Origin: Pseudomonas sp. Tri1
Lineage (GTDB): Bacteria; Pseudomonadota; Gammaproteobacteria; Pseudomonadales; Pseudomonadaceae
NCBI RefSeq assembly: GCF_017968885.1
Contig: NZ_CP072913.1
Location: forward strand, 2,216,001-2,280,000
Length of the DNA stretch: 64,000 nucleotides
Reading direction: 5' to 3'
The position numbers were made by a program, and so were the translations under genes. The notes under the pieces were generated by a model. That model did no database searches, was not told where the DNA came from, and saw nothing but the letters and a program-made list of their open reading frames with translations. Shown here piece after piece: positions 48,727-57,940 of this stretch (position 1 is the stretch's first letter; each line of letters begins with the position of its first letter).

Positions 48727-50052
48727 TCAACCGGTGTACTTGAACTCGCTCAGCAACCCTTCAATTTCCTCGAATCCCGGTCGCGCCAGCACCTCTGGCT
48801 GACAACAACGCACCTGCAGATCCTGCAACCTCGCCAGGTCCATAGCACCGAGCGGCGGTTCAATCCGCGCCATCAATTCCCCCAGCAGAATCCCGAAGGC
48901 CCGCACCTCGATGCGCTGTAGTACGCGGGTTTGCAGGGTGTCCGTGGTGGCGTGAAACGACGCCGCGCCAAAGTCCCCCAGCAGGCAATCGCCTTGGTCG
49001 TTGCAAAGAATGTTGTGCCCGTACAAATCCCCATGGGTGATCCCCTGGCGATGCAGGTGCGCCGCCACCGAGGCGATGCCCCGGGCGATGCGCAAGGCCA
49101 CCGGGGCGCTCATGCGCAGCGCGTCGGCGTACACGTCGCGGGTGCACGACGCCAGGCTCGGCAGCCCGGCGAGGTTGCGATAACTGGGCTCGATCAGCGC
49201 CATCACCAGCCCGGTCTGTTCCTCGGGATGCCCGACAATCTGGCCCAGCACTTCAATCAGGTTCGGATGCCGACCTGCAGTGATGCAGGCATGCATTTCA
49301 TGCAGGGGGGAGCCGTCGCTGGTCATCTGGCCCTTGTACAGCTTCACCGCGACTTTTCGAACCTCCTGGCCCGGCGGCTGCCACAGCGCCTGATGAATCA
49401 CTCCCGACGCACCTTCGCCCAGTTGTTGTTGCAGGCTCAGTTGTGACCAATCGATGGGCGTTGTGGTATTCAGGGCTGCCGCCTCGGCCTGGGTTTCCAG
49501 CGGATTACCCGCGTAGGCGAGCCAACTGAGGCTTGGCAGCGCCAGTAACTCTTGCGGCAATTCGGTCAGTTGGTTGGCGGCGATGCGCAGCAGTTCGAGG
49601 CGATGGCACTGGCCCAGGCTCGCAGGCAGCTGGCGCAGGCGGTTACCGGCCAGCATCAGCTTTTGCAGAGGCGGGCGGTGGCCCAGCTCATCGGGTAATT
49701 GGCTGATGCAGTTATCGGTCAGGATCAGCCAGCGCAGCTGCGGTGGCAGGGCGGCAGCCGTGACGCGTTCGATGCGGTTGGCCTTGAAGCCGACCATGGT
49801 CAGCGCAGCACAACGGCCCAAGGCTTCGGGCAGCTCAGTGAAGCGGTTGTCCGAACAAAACAGCACGCGCAGGCGGCTCAGCCGATGCAGGTCGTCGGGT
49901 AGCGAATCCAGTTGATTGCCGCTGAGGTTGAGAATTTCGAGGGAGTCGGCCAGCTCGAAGATTTCCCGGGGAAACTGCGTCAGGCCGCAGGCCAGGTCCA
50001 GCCGGGTGATGCCTGAGAGCTGGCCGGCGCGCAGTTGGGCGAGGGTATCCAT
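48727..50052 (-). CDS. Leucine-rich-repeat / Ser-Thr protein kinase fusion
   Basis: A 441-residue protein: about eight leucine-rich repeats (residues 15-185; LEILNLSGNQLDSLPDDLHR-type spacing) joined to a Hanks-type kinase (about 205-440). The glycine loop is GEGASG (212-217), catalytic Lys237 in VAVKLYKG, the HRD box is HGD (340-342) followed by LYGHN with Asn347, and the metal motif is DFG (360-362). So it should be an active kinase of the non-RD type. No membrane or signal segment. Substrate and partner unknown. Convergent with the YebC paralogue gene. Confidence 0.9.
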   Translation of the reverse strand: MDTLAQLRAGQLSGITRLDLACGLTQFPREIFELADSLEILNLSGNQLDSLPDDLHRLSRLRVLFCSDNRFTELPEALGRCAALTMVGFKANRIERVTAAALPPQLRWLILTDNCISQLPDELGHRPPLQKLMLAGNRLRQLPASLGQCHRLELLRIAANQLTELPQELLALPSLSWLAYAGNPLETQAEAAALNTTTPIDWSQLSLQQQLGEGASGVIHQALWQPPGQEVRKVAVKLYKGQMTSDGSPLHEMHACITAGRHPNLIEVLGQIVGHPEEQTGLVMALIEPSYRNLAGLPSLASCTRDVYADALRMSAPVALRIARGIASVAAHLHRQGITHGDLYGHNILCNDQGDCLLGDFGAASFHATTDTLQTRVLQRIEVRAFGILLGELMARIEPPLGAMDLARLQDLQVRCCQPEVLARPGFEEIEGLLSEFKYTG

Positions 50053-50132
50053 GGAGGGGGTCGCTGTTGATCAAGGGGCGGACGCACAGTCCGAAGCCAG
50101 ACAGTTAACCAATAATCAGCCCAACACAAAAC

Positions 50133-50251
50133 CCTGTGGCGAGGGATTTCTCTGTGGGAGCAAGGCTTGCACGCGATGCCGGCGCCTCTCTTTCTCTACG
50201 AGCGCGCTGTTTTCATCGGCTCCCGCAGCAGTGTTCCTCCCCTCGCCACAG
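50133..50251. repeat. Degenerate REP-like inverted pair
   Basis: CTGTGGCGAGGGA (50134-50146) and its inverted copy TCCCCTCGCCACAG (50238-50251) enclose about 90 bases that contain two further REP fragments (TGTGGGAGCAAGGCTTGCAC near 50153). It is a composite of decayed elements after the ABC-transporter operon end. Confidence 0.6.
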
Positions 50252-50260
50252 TCGATCGCT

Positions 50261-51322
50261 CTAGCGCTCGATGCTGCGGTTCCACCGGGCATTCCAGGCT
50301 GGGCGTTGTTCGTTGACCTGGTCCCAATCCACTGCAATCGCCGTTTCCAGGTATTGCTTCATCGCTTCCACCTGGCCCCGGGTCTTGTCGGTGGTCGGGG
50401 TATTGGGGTTGGACGGGATCTGGTCGCCTTCTTCCAGGGCTATGGCCTGGGCTTCGGGCGTCAGCAGGAAGGCGGCGAGCTTCTGTGCCAGCTCCGGTTG
50501 GGTATTTTGGGCGATGGCGCATTCGGCGACGTTGAGCACCACGGCGCCTTCCTTCGGCTGCGCGTATTCGACCGGCATGCCCTTGAGTTTCAGCGCAGTC
50601 ACCTGGGTGGGTGTCAGCGGGAACAGCGCGGCTTCATCGGTCTGCAGCATTTCGGAAATTTTCGCCGAGCTCGGGATGTATTCCAGCACGTTGCGTCCGA
50701 CGGTGTTCGGCCAAGCCTTGAAGCCCGGCTCGACGTCGGCCTCGCTGCCGCCCTGGATCCGGTTGAACATCAGGAAACCGTGCAAGCCAAACGTGGATGA
50801 GGCCATTGACTGGAACACCACTTTGTCCTTGAAACGTGGGTCGGCCAGGTCCATCCATGATGTCGGCGCGTTCCAGCCTTTTTCCTTGAACAGCCGTGTG
50901 TTGTAGGCCAGCCCGGTCACGCCGAGGCTGACCGCCACGGCCTGTTCCTTGATGCGGCCCTTGGCCGGGATCTGTGCCAGGGGCGGGCTGTCCTCGAGCT
51001 TGTCGCACAGCCCCATGGCGATGGCGCGGTACATGATGCCGTCATCGAGGAACATCACGTGCATCTGCGGGTTGCCTTTACTGGCCTGGACTTTGGCCAG
51101 GATGTCGGCGGAGGTGCCAGGCACGATCACCACTTTGACGTTGTTGGCTTTCTCGAAGGCCGGCAAGACCTTGTCGGCGTAGAGCCGCTCCATGGTGCCG
51201 CCGTTCATGCCCAGGTAAAGCGTCGGCTCGGCCAACGCCTGGCTGACCGGGAGCAGGGCGCCCAGGCAAGCGCAACCCAGCGAGCAGAAACCGAACAGTG
51301 CACTGCGTTTGACGTTATTCAT
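50261..51322 (-). CDS. ABC transporter periplasmic substrate-binding protein (polyamine/opine type)
   Basis: A 353-residue PotD/IdiA-like binding protein with a signal peptide (about residues 1-31). The domain starts EPTLYLGMNGGTMERLYADK, and later parts (GVTGLAYNTRLFKEKGWNAP; SWMDLADPRFKDKVVF) are typical of cluster-D binding proteins. It is the last gene of the operon, after the dehydrogenase genes, and delivers substrate to the permease pair encoded upstream. The ligand is unknown. Confidence 0.92.
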   Translation of the reverse strand: MNNVKRSALFGFCSLGCACLGALLPVSQALAEPTLYLGMNGGTMERLYADKVLPAFEKANNVKVVIVPGTSADILAKVQASKGNPQMHVMFLDDGIMYRAIAMGLCDKLEDSPPLAQIPAKGRIKEQAVAVSLGVTGLAYNTRLFKEKGWNAPTSWMDLADPRFKDKVVFQSMASSTFGLHGFLMFNRIQGGSEADVEPGFKAWPNTVGRNVLEYIPSSAKISEMLQTDEAALFPLTPTQVTALKLKGMPVEYAQPKEGAVVLNVAECAIAQNTQPELAQKLAAFLLTPEAQAIALEEGDQIPSNPNTPTTDKTRGQVEAMKQYLETAIAVDWDQVNEQRPAWNARWNRSIER

Positions 51323-51340
51323 TGGCGCGACCTTCCTCTA

Positions 51341-52456
51341 TCAAGCAACGGAGATGGAGTGAAACCGGGTGATGGAAAACGCATCCAGCGGTGTGGTTGA
51401 TGCACCGCTGCAGATGATCTCGGTGAGTGCCTGGCCCACCGCCGGGCCGATCTGGAAGCCCGCGCCGGCGAAGCCGAACGCATGCAACAGGCCAGGTTGA
51501 GTGCCGCTGTGGCCGATCACCGGTTGGCGATCGGGCAGGTAACCTTCGGTGCCGCTCCAGGTACGAATCGCCTGGGCACCCTGCAAAAACGGATAGAGTT
51601 CGACCGCCTGGCGCAGGATGTCGATCACGGCGTTCTGGCCGGGGCGGGCGCGTGCGTCGTCCAGGGCAAAACCTTGACCGCCCCCCAGCACGCAGTTGCC
51701 GCGAGCGACTTGGCGCGCATAGATGCCGCCGCCCTCCACGCCGGTGCTGGCGTTCATCACCAAGGGCAATGGCTCGGTCACCAGCATCGCCGGGTGGCCG
51801 GCGTGCATGGGCACGGCTTCGCCGAACTGCGCGGCGAAATGGTTGGCCCAGGCGCCGGCGCAGTTCAGCAACCAGGGGGCGCGAAATGCCAGGCCTACCT
51901 CGGTGTGTACGCCAAATTGCTGGCCGTCATGTTCGACGCCGCTGACCGGGCATTGTTCGCGGACCTGTGCGCCATGCCTGCGGGCAGCCTGGGCAAAGGC
52001 CGGTGATACCAGGCGCGGGTTGGCATGGCCGTCATCCGGGCACAGCGATGCTCCGACCGCAACCGCACCGACCCATGGGAAACGGGCGCGCAACTCATTG
52101 CGATCCAGCAGTTGCAAATCGAGGCCGAAGCCCTGGCAACTGGCGGCGTAATCGTGCAACGCTTGCATATCTTGCGCACTCCGGGCCAGTTTCAGGTGAC
52201 CGCTGCGCTGGTACTCACCGTCGATGCCGATCAATCGAGGCAACTGGCCCCAGATTTCATGAGCCCGTTGCGACAGGGGCAGTTGCGACAACGGCCGTCC
52301 CTGTCGACGCACGCCTCCGTAGTTCACGCCGCTGGAGTGCGAGCCGCAAAAGTCCCGCTCCAGCAATGCCACCCGTCGTCCGGCCTGGCTCAGGAACAAC
52401 GCGGCCGAGGCGCCGACGATGCCGCCGCCGACGATCACCACATCCACCTCGATCAT
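51341..52456 (-). CDS. FAD-dependent oxidoreductase, DadA/HcnC-like (beta subunit)
   Basis: A 371-residue DAO-family flavoprotein with FAD motif VVIVGGGIVGASAALFLSQA and the SHSSGVNYGGVRRQGR segment. It should oxidise a C-N bond of a small amine or D-/N-modified amino acid. Its ATG overlaps the stop of the alpha-subunit gene by 4 bases (52453-52456). In three-component dehydrogenases (HcnABC, opine oxidase, hydroxyproline dehydrogenase) this is the substrate-oxidising subunit. Confidence 0.9.
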   Translation of the reverse strand: MIEVDVVIVGGGIVGASAALFLSQAGRRVALLERDFCGSHSSGVNYGGVRRQGRPLSQLPLSQRAHEIWGQLPRLIGIDGEYQRSGHLKLARSAQDMQALHDYAASCQGFGLDLQLLDRNELRARFPWVGAVAVGASLCPDDGHANPRLVSPAFAQAARRHGAQVREQCPVSGVEHDGQQFGVHTEVGLAFRAPWLLNCAGAWANHFAAQFGEAVPMHAGHPAMLVTEPLPLVMNASTGVEGGGIYARQVARGNCVLGGGQGFALDDARARPGQNAVIDILRQAVELYPFLQGAQAIRTWSGTEGYLPDRQPVIGHSGTQPGLLHAFGFAGAGFQIGPAVGQALTEIICSGASTTPLDAFSITRFHSISVA

Positions 52457-53808
52457 GGCTCGACCTCCAGGCCGAACGGCACGGGTTTGATCGGCGCCTG
52501 GGCCCGCAAGCGGCCGATGCTGGAGACCGGCCGGCCACTCTCGTGGGCGATGATCTCCGCTGCCGCAGCACCGCACATCCGTCCCTGGCAACGGCCCATG
52601 CCGACCCGGCAATGAGCCTTGACCCGGTTGATCTCCCAATGGCCTTCGCCCACCACCTGGCGGATGTCACCGACGCTGACTTCTTCGCAGCGGCAAAGCA
52701 TCAGGTGGTCAACGGCTTCGGCGGCCCAACCTTCGGGGAAGGCAAACGCGTGTTCCAGACCCTGGCGGAAATGGCCGATGCGTTCGAGGGATTGTTCCAA
52801 CTGCGTACAACGCTGCGGGTCGATCAGGTAACCGATGTCTTCCAGCAGCGCCAGGGCCGCCCGTTCACCGGCTATTTCAGCGGCATCGGCGCCCATGATC
52901 CCTGCACCGTCACCCGCCAGGTAGACCCCGGGCACGCTGCTACGACCGGCGCGATCTCGCTTCGGCAACCAGGCGCGATTGAGCGGGTTCCAGGTGAATT
53001 CGCAGCCCAGCAGGTCGGCCAATTGGGTTTCGCTGCGCAAGCCGTGGGCGAAGGCCAGCGCGTCGCAGTCAAGGAATTGCTCGCCTTTTGAGCTGCGCCA
53101 TTTGAGCGACTGCACCCGGCGTTCGCCATCGATACGCGACAGGCTCGCCCCTTGTTGTACGGTGATGCCGCGGGCGGTCAACCAGGTGCGGTAATAGAGG
53201 CCCTTGGCGAGGGTGATCGGTTGGGCCAGCAGGCCGGGCAGGGCACGAACCTGGGCGCTGAAGGGCGAGCTGTCGAGCACCGCGACCACGTTGGCACCGG
53301 CCCTGGCGTATTGATACGCCACCAGATAAAGCAACGGACCGCTGCCGGCGAACACCACCCGTTCACCAATGGCGCACCCCTGGAACTTCAAGGCGATCTG
53401 CGCCGCGCCCAGGCTGTAAACCCCGGGCAGGGTCCAACCGGGCACGGGCAGGATCCGATCAGTGGCGCCGGTGGCGACGATCACCTTGGTGTACTCAAGG
53501 CGGTCGGCGCGGCCCTCATGCAAGGTGTCCAGCAAACCAGCCTCGGCGTTCCACACCAAGGTGTCGGGACGGTAATCGAGCTGTTCGCGCAGTTCGTCGA
53601 GGGCCTGGTGGATGGCGTTGGCCTTGTGCGCTTCGAAGCCATATAGCTTGGCTGGCGAGCGCTTGAAGTTGGGCGGTTGCCGTCGATAGATCTGCCCGCC
53701 ACCGCGGGCGGCCTCGTCCAGCAGGATTGGGTAAACGCCATGGGCGACCAGCGTCTGCGCGGCACGGATACCGGCGGGGCCGGCGCCGATGATGGCTATC
53801 GATTTCAT
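52453..53808 (-). CDS. FAD/NAD(P)-dependent oxidoreductase with BFD-like [2Fe-2S] domain (alpha subunit)
   Basis: A 451-residue protein: FAD motif IIGAGPAGIRAA (about residues 7-18), a second dinucleotide loop FAGSGPLLYLVAYQYARAG, and a C-terminal cysteine domain (LCRCEEVSVGDI, then CRVGMGRCQGRMC) of the BFD/HcnB kind. It should pass electrons from the DadA-like subunit onward. The ATG at 53808 is chosen at MKSIAIIGAGPAG. The preceding gene is the small ferredoxin-like subunit. Confidence 0.92.
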   Translation of the reverse strand: MKSIAIIGAGPAGIRAAQTLVAHGVYPILLDEAARGGGQIYRRQPPNFKRSPAKLYGFEAHKANAIHQALDELREQLDYRPDTLVWNAEAGLLDTLHEGRADRLEYTKVIVATGATDRILPVPGWTLPGVYSLGAAQIALKFQGCAIGERVVFAGSGPLLYLVAYQYARAGANVVAVLDSSPFSAQVRALPGLLAQPITLAKGLYYRTWLTARGITVQQGASLSRIDGERRVQSLKWRSSKGEQFLDCDALAFAHGLRSETQLADLLGCEFTWNPLNRAWLPKRDRAGRSSVPGVYLAGDGAGIMGADAAEIAGERAALALLEDIGYLIDPQRCTQLEQSLERIGHFRQGLEHAFAFPEGWAAEAVDHLMLCRCEEVSVGDIRQVVGEGHWEINRVKAHCRVGMGRCQGRMCGAAAAEIIAHESGRPVSSIGRLRAQAPIKPVPFGLEVEP

Positions 53809-53857
53809 CGCCACCTCATAGGCAGGGCCGGGGGATTTGTGGTGCTGTCGACAATGT

Positions 53858-54148
53858 TCATACCTGACGCCCCGGTTCGCGGCTGATGTGCAGCCCTGCT
53901 TCGAGCAGGGTCGAGCAGGCGCGTACGCGGCGGCCATCGCCCAGGCGGACCCAGCAGTCCTGGCAGGCGCCCATCAGGCAGAAACCGGCCCGGGGTTCGG
54001 CGCTGAAGTCGCTGCCGCGCAGGTGTTCGCTGCTGGTCAGCACGGCGGTCAGCAACGTGTCGCCCAGCAGGCCGCTGGCAGGTACGCCGTCGAGGGTAAA
54101 GTCCAGGGCCGGGCGGTCGCCTTCGGCCAGTCGTTTCAGCAGAGCCAT
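53858..54148 (-). CDS. (2Fe-2S)-binding protein, HcnA-like (gamma subunit)
   Basis: A 96-residue Fer2_4-type protein. Cys57, Cys62, Cys65 and Cys78 (GFCLMGACQDC ... RRVRAC, pattern C-x4-C-x2-C-x12-C) bind the cluster. Same order as hcnA-hcnB-hcnC and opine-oxidase genes: small ferredoxin subunit first. The start MALLKRLAEG at 54148 lies just after the permease stop at 54156. Confidence 0.92.
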   Translation of the reverse strand: MALLKRLAEGDRPALDFTLDGVPASGLLGDTLLTAVLTSSEHLRGSDFSAEPRAGFCLMGACQDCWVRLGDGRRVRACSTLLEAGLHISREPGRQV

Positions 54149-54155
54149 GGCGCCC

Positions 54156-54950
54156 TCATTGTTTACCGACCAGGACTCGATCCAGGCCATAGACCCGGTC
54201 GAGCAGAATCATGGTCACCGCCGTCAACCCAATGACCAGCGCCGACACCGCCGCCATCATCGGGTCGATGGATTCGGTGGCGTAGACATACATGCGCACT
54301 GGCAGGGTTTGCGTGGCCGGTGACGTGACGAAGATCGACAGCGTGACTTCATCGAAGCTGTTGATGAACGCCAGCAACCATCCCCCGGCCACCCCTGGCA
54401 GGATCATCGGCAAGGTGATTTTTCGAAACAGTGTGAAACGCCCGGCCCCCAGCGATTGCGCGGCCTGTTCGGCGCTGCGATCCAGGCCGATGGCCGAGGC
54501 CAGCACCAGGCGCAGCACATACGGGGTGATGACCAGCACATGGGCGAAGATCAGCCAGGCAAAGCTGCCGTTCACCCCCATCAGCGCAAACAGGCGCAAC
54601 AGCGCCACCCCCAGTACCAGGTGCGGGATGATGATCGGCGACAGGAACAGGCCGTTGAAAAAGTCCCGGCCAGGGAACTCGAGCCGAGTGATCGCCAAGG
54701 CCGCCGGCACCGCGATCAGCGTCGCCAGCGAGGCTGCGCAGAACGCCAGGACCAGGCTGTTGTAGAACGCATCGACAAAATCCGCACGCTCGAACACGGC
54801 ACGGAACCAGCGCAGGGAAAACTCGCTGGTCGGCAGGCTCAGGGTGTTTTCCGGGGTGAAGGCAACGAGGCAGACCACCACCAGCGGCGCCAGCATGAAC
54901 ACTACCACCAGGGTATGAAACAACAGGGCGAAAGGACCGTTCCTGGACAT
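54156..54950 (-). CDS. ABC transporter permease (PotC-like)
   Basis: A 264-residue inner-membrane protein with about six helices and the permease-ATPase coupling loop EQAAQSLGAGRFTLFRKITLP. It begins MSRNGPFALLFHTLVVVFML. The second of two permeases of the system, next to the other with 6 bases between. Confidence 0.93.
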   Translation of the reverse strand: MSRNGPFALLFHTLVVVFMLAPLVVVCLVAFTPENTLSLPTSEFSLRWFRAVFERADFVDAFYNSLVLAFCAASLATLIAVPAALAITRLEFPGRDFFNGLFLSPIIIPHLVLGVALLRLFALMGVNGSFAWLIFAHVLVITPYVLRLVLASAIGLDRSAEQAAQSLGAGRFTLFRKITLPMILPGVAGGWLLAFINSFDEVTLSIFVTSPATQTLPVRMYVYATESIDPMMAAVSALVIGLTAVTMILLDRVYGLDRVLVGKQ

Positions 54951-54956
54951 GACGAG

Positions 54957-55826
54957 TTACCCCAATGACTTCTTGTAGCGGCCTTCGATCATCCGGTTCC
55001 ACGACAGCATGATCAGCAGGTTGAGCAGCAGCAGTGCGACGGCAATGGCCGCGCCCATGGGCCAGTTGAGTTCCGACAGGTATTGGTCGTAGATCAGCGT
55101 GGCGACCATTTTCAACCGGCGCCCACCGAGCAGGCCGGGAATCGCGAAGGAACTGGCGGCGAGGCCGAACACGATCAAGGTGCCCGACAGCACGCCGGGC
55201 ATGATCTGTGGCAACACGACCTTGCGAATCACCGTGAACTGGCTCGCGCCCAGCGACAGCGCAGCCTGTTCGGCGGCCGGGTCGAGTTTCTGCAACGAGG
55301 TCCAGACCGGAATGATCATGAACGGCAGCATCACGTGGACCAGGGCGATGACCACGGCGAACGGCGTATACAGCAACTTCAACGGTGAGCCGCCGAAGGC
55401 TTGCAGCGTCTGGTTGACCAGGCCGTCGGCGCCGAGCAACAGGCTCCAGCCGAAGGCCCGCACCACCACCGAAATCAGCAGTGGCGTGAGGATCAGGATC
55501 AGGAAAATCGAACGCCACGGCGCCCGCATGCGACTGAGGACATAAGCCTCGGGCACGCCGATCAGTACACACAAGAGCGTGGTCAGGCCGCTGATCCAGA
55601 ACGTGCGCAAAAAGATCTCGTAGAAGTACGGGTCACCCAGCAGGTTGGCGTAGTGGTCGAAGGTGTACGCCTCGTCGTTGATGCCCGAGCCGTAGTCAAA
55701 GACGTTGAACGACAACACCAGCGTCAGGCCGAGCGGAATGACCAGCAGGCCCAGGTACAAGGCCAAGGCCGGTGCGGACATCAAGTAACCTTGCCGGCCC
55801 CGGCGCATCCCGGCGATCAGCTTCAT
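54957..55826 (-). CDS. ABC transporter permease (PotB-like)
   Basis: A 289-residue permease with about six helices. The EAA-type loop is EQAALSLGASQFTVIRKVVL. It begins MKLIAGMRRGRQGYLMSAPA. Its start overlaps the ATPase stop by 4 bases, so translation is coupled. Confidence 0.93.
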   Translation of the reverse strand: MKLIAGMRRGRQGYLMSAPALALYLGLLVIPLGLTLVLSFNVFDYGSGINDEAYTFDHYANLLGDPYFYEIFLRTFWISGLTTLLCVLIGVPEAYVLSRMRAPWRSIFLILILTPLLISVVVRAFGWSLLLGADGLVNQTLQAFGGSPLKLLYTPFAVVIALVHVMLPFMIIPVWTSLQKLDPAAEQAALSLGASQFTVIRKVVLPQIMPGVLSGTLIVFGLAASSFAIPGLLGGRRLKMVATLIYDQYLSELNWPMGAAIAVALLLLNLLIMLSWNRMIEGRYKKSLG

Positions 55827-56848
55827 GCCGGCACCTCGTCCACGCTCAGCACTCGCAGCAGCGCCGGGTCCCAGTCAAGGCCCACCGCCGTGCCTTCGGT
55901 CATGGGCGCCGAGCCGTCGTTGCGACGCACCACACAGAGTTCGCCCAGGCTGGTCGAGACGCCGTACAGCCACTGGCTGCCAAGGAAGAAGCGGTTGACG
56001 AGGGTGCCTTGCAGTCGCCCTGAACCGGCCTCGCACAGGTCGATTTTTTCCGGGCGCAAGCTCAAGGTCAGGTCACCATTGCCGTGGCTGCAGGCTTGAA
56101 CGACGCCCGCACTGTCCCGCACGCCGGGCAGCAGGTTGGCTTTGCCGACGAAGCCGGAAATGAATTCGGTGCGCGGGTGTTCGTAAAGGGTGTACGGCGC
56201 GTCGATCTGCGTGATGCGTCCGGCTTGCATCACTACGACGCGGTCACTGATGGACAGCGCCTCGGACTGATCGTGGGTGACCATCAAGGTGGTGATTCCG
56301 ACTTCACGCTGGATGCGGCGGATTTCGTATTGCATCTCCTCGCGCAAGTTGGCGTCGAGGTTGGATAGTGGTTCGTCGAGCAACAGCACCGGCGGTTCGA
56401 TCACCAGCGCCCGGGCCAGCGCCACGCGTTGGCGCTGACCGCCGGAGAGTTCCCGTGGGTAGCGTTCGGCGTGTGGGTCCAGGCGTACCAGCTTCAACAC
56501 ACGACCCACTCGTTGTTGCAGCTCGGCATTGGCCACTTTGCGCATGCGCAGGCCGAAGGCGACGTTGTCCTTGACGGTCATGTGGGGGAACAGCGCGTAA
56601 CTCTGGAACACCACGCCCAGGCCACGGCTGGCGGGCTTGGCGTGGGTGATGTCGCGGCCGTCCAGCAGGATGCGTCCGCTGCTGGCTTCGACGAAGCCGG
56701 CGATCATCTGCAAGGTTGTGGTCTTGCCGCAGCCGGAGGGCCCCAGCAGCGAGACGAACTCGCCTTTCTCCACCGACAGGTTGGTGGCGACCACCGCATC
56801 GATGTCGCCGTAACGTTTGCCAAGTCCTTCAAGTCGCACAAAAGCCAT
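55823..56848 (-). CDS. ABC transporter ATP-binding protein (PotA-like)
   Basis: A 341-residue ATPase: Walker A GPSGCGKTT (36-44), signature LSGGQ (134-138), Walker B LLLDEP (155-160) and a C-terminal TOBE-like domain (residues about 260-341) as in spermidine/putrescine importers. First gene of the minus-strand operon. The ATG at 56848 follows GGAG; a longer frame to 56884 has no such site. The promoter should lie in the 228-base gap before the IclR gene. Confidence 0.94.
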   Translation of the reverse strand: MAFVRLEGLGKRYGDIDAVVATNLSVEKGEFVSLLGPSGCGKTTTLQMIAGFVEASSGRILLDGRDITHAKPASRGLGVVFQSYALFPHMTVKDNVAFGLRMRKVANAELQQRVGRVLKLVRLDPHAERYPRELSGGQRQRVALARALVIEPPVLLLDEPLSNLDANLREEMQYEIRRIQREVGITTLMVTHDQSEALSISDRVVVMQAGRITQIDAPYTLYEHPRTEFISGFVGKANLLPGVRDSAGVVQACSHGNGDLTLSLRPEKIDLCEAGSGRLQGTLVNRFFLGSQWLYGVSTSLGELCVVRRNDGSAPMTEGTAVGLDWDPALLRVLSVDEVPA

Positions 56849-57076
56849 AGCTGCGCTCCACCTGGGATTGTTATGCGTCGCCATGGGGCGCGCTTTTTTA
56901 TGGGCAGATACGAAAGGATGCCGCTGGGTGCGTTGGCGCTCGAGCTTGAGTCGGCTGCCGTTGTTGTTCGAATCGCCCCTGTCTGGACGCAGAGTAGGAC
57001 GAAGAATAGGATGGGCTCAATGGGCTATTTCACTGAAGCGAAGACTATTTTCAGTTTCATTCATTGAGCAAATTTT

Positions 57077-57928
57077 ATGACGAGAAATAACATGTCAGAT
57101 TCCACTGATCGGAATGATAGCAAGGGTAACGTCGGGGTGGGCGCCGTCTCCAGGTTGTTCGCCGTGTTGCGCAGCCTGGGAGACACCGTCGAAGGCGGGG
57201 AGCGGGTGACGCAGTTGGCCCAGCGCATCGGCCTGTCCCAGCCGACCACCCATCGTTTGCTGCGCAGTCTGATGGACGAGGGCATGGTCGAGCAGGACGC
57301 ACGCAGCAAACGCTATCGGCTGAGCCTGGATTTCTTTGCCTTGGCTGCCCGTGCCGGCAACTCTGGCAACCTGCGTGATCTTGTGCGGCCAGCGATGCTG
57401 CGGCTGTCGGCTTCCCTGGGGGATTCGTTGTTTTTGCTGGCGCGCAGCGGTTTCGATGCGATCTGCCTGGACCGCAGTGAAGGACCATTCCCGATCCGCA
57501 CGTTCACCGGCGACATTGGTGGGCGAGTGGCCTTGGGCGTGGGGCAGGGCAGCCTGGCCATCCTGGCGTTCTTGCCGGAGGAGGAGCGCGACACGGTGAT
57601 TCATTACAATCTGCCGCGGCTCAAGGACTTCCATCTGTACGACGAAGTCTTCCTGCGCACGGAGGTGGAGAACGTGCGCGCACTGGGCTATGCCGGACGT
57701 AATACGGGCGTGTTGCAGGGCATGGCCGGGGTGGCCGTACCCATCCTGGATCGTGAAGGCCGGGCCGTGGCGGCCCTGAGTGTGGCAACAGTGAGTGATC
57801 GGCTGGGCCCTGATCGCCTGCCGACGGTGGTGGAAATGCTCAAGCGCGAGGCGGCTCTGATCGGACCGCGGGTCAACCCGTTCGACCCACTGCTGCGCAG
57901 GCCTTCACAGGTGTTTGGGCAGGGATGA
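57077..57928 (+). CDS. IclR-family transcriptional regulator
   Basis: A 283-residue regulator with an N-terminal winged helix (VSRLFAVLRSLGDTVEGGER; GLSQPTTHRLLRSLMDEGMV) and a GAF-like effector domain (about 100-270; VRPAMLRLSASLGDSLFLLA). It is divergent from the ABC/dehydrogenase operon and is its likely repressor or activator. The ATG at 57077 is used; ATG 57092 (MSDSTDRND) is also possible. The imperfect dyad CTGAA...TTCAG near 57034-57055 might be its site. Confidence 0.92.
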   Translation: MTRNNMSDSTDRNDSKGNVGVGAVSRLFAVLRSLGDTVEGGERVTQLAQRIGLSQPTTHRLLRSLMDEGMVEQDARSKRYRLSLDFFALAARAGNSGNLRDLVRPAMLRLSASLGDSLFLLARSGFDAICLDRSEGPFPIRTFTGDIGGRVALGVGQGSLAILAFLPEEERDTVIHYNLPRLKDFHLYDEVFLRTEVENVRALGYAGRNTGVLQGMAGVAVPILDREGRAVAALSVATVSDRLGPDRLPTVVEMLKREAALIGPRVNPFDPLLRRPSQVFGQG

Positions 57929-57940
57929 GAGCCCCGGATC

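Noticed and set aside
52453-54148. Calling the three dehydrogenase genes hcnABC (hydrogen cyanide synthase)
   Set aside because: Subunit order agrees, but the operon carries a transporter and IclR, and the DadA-like subunit begins differently from HcnC as I know it. A catabolic dehydrogenase is more likely.
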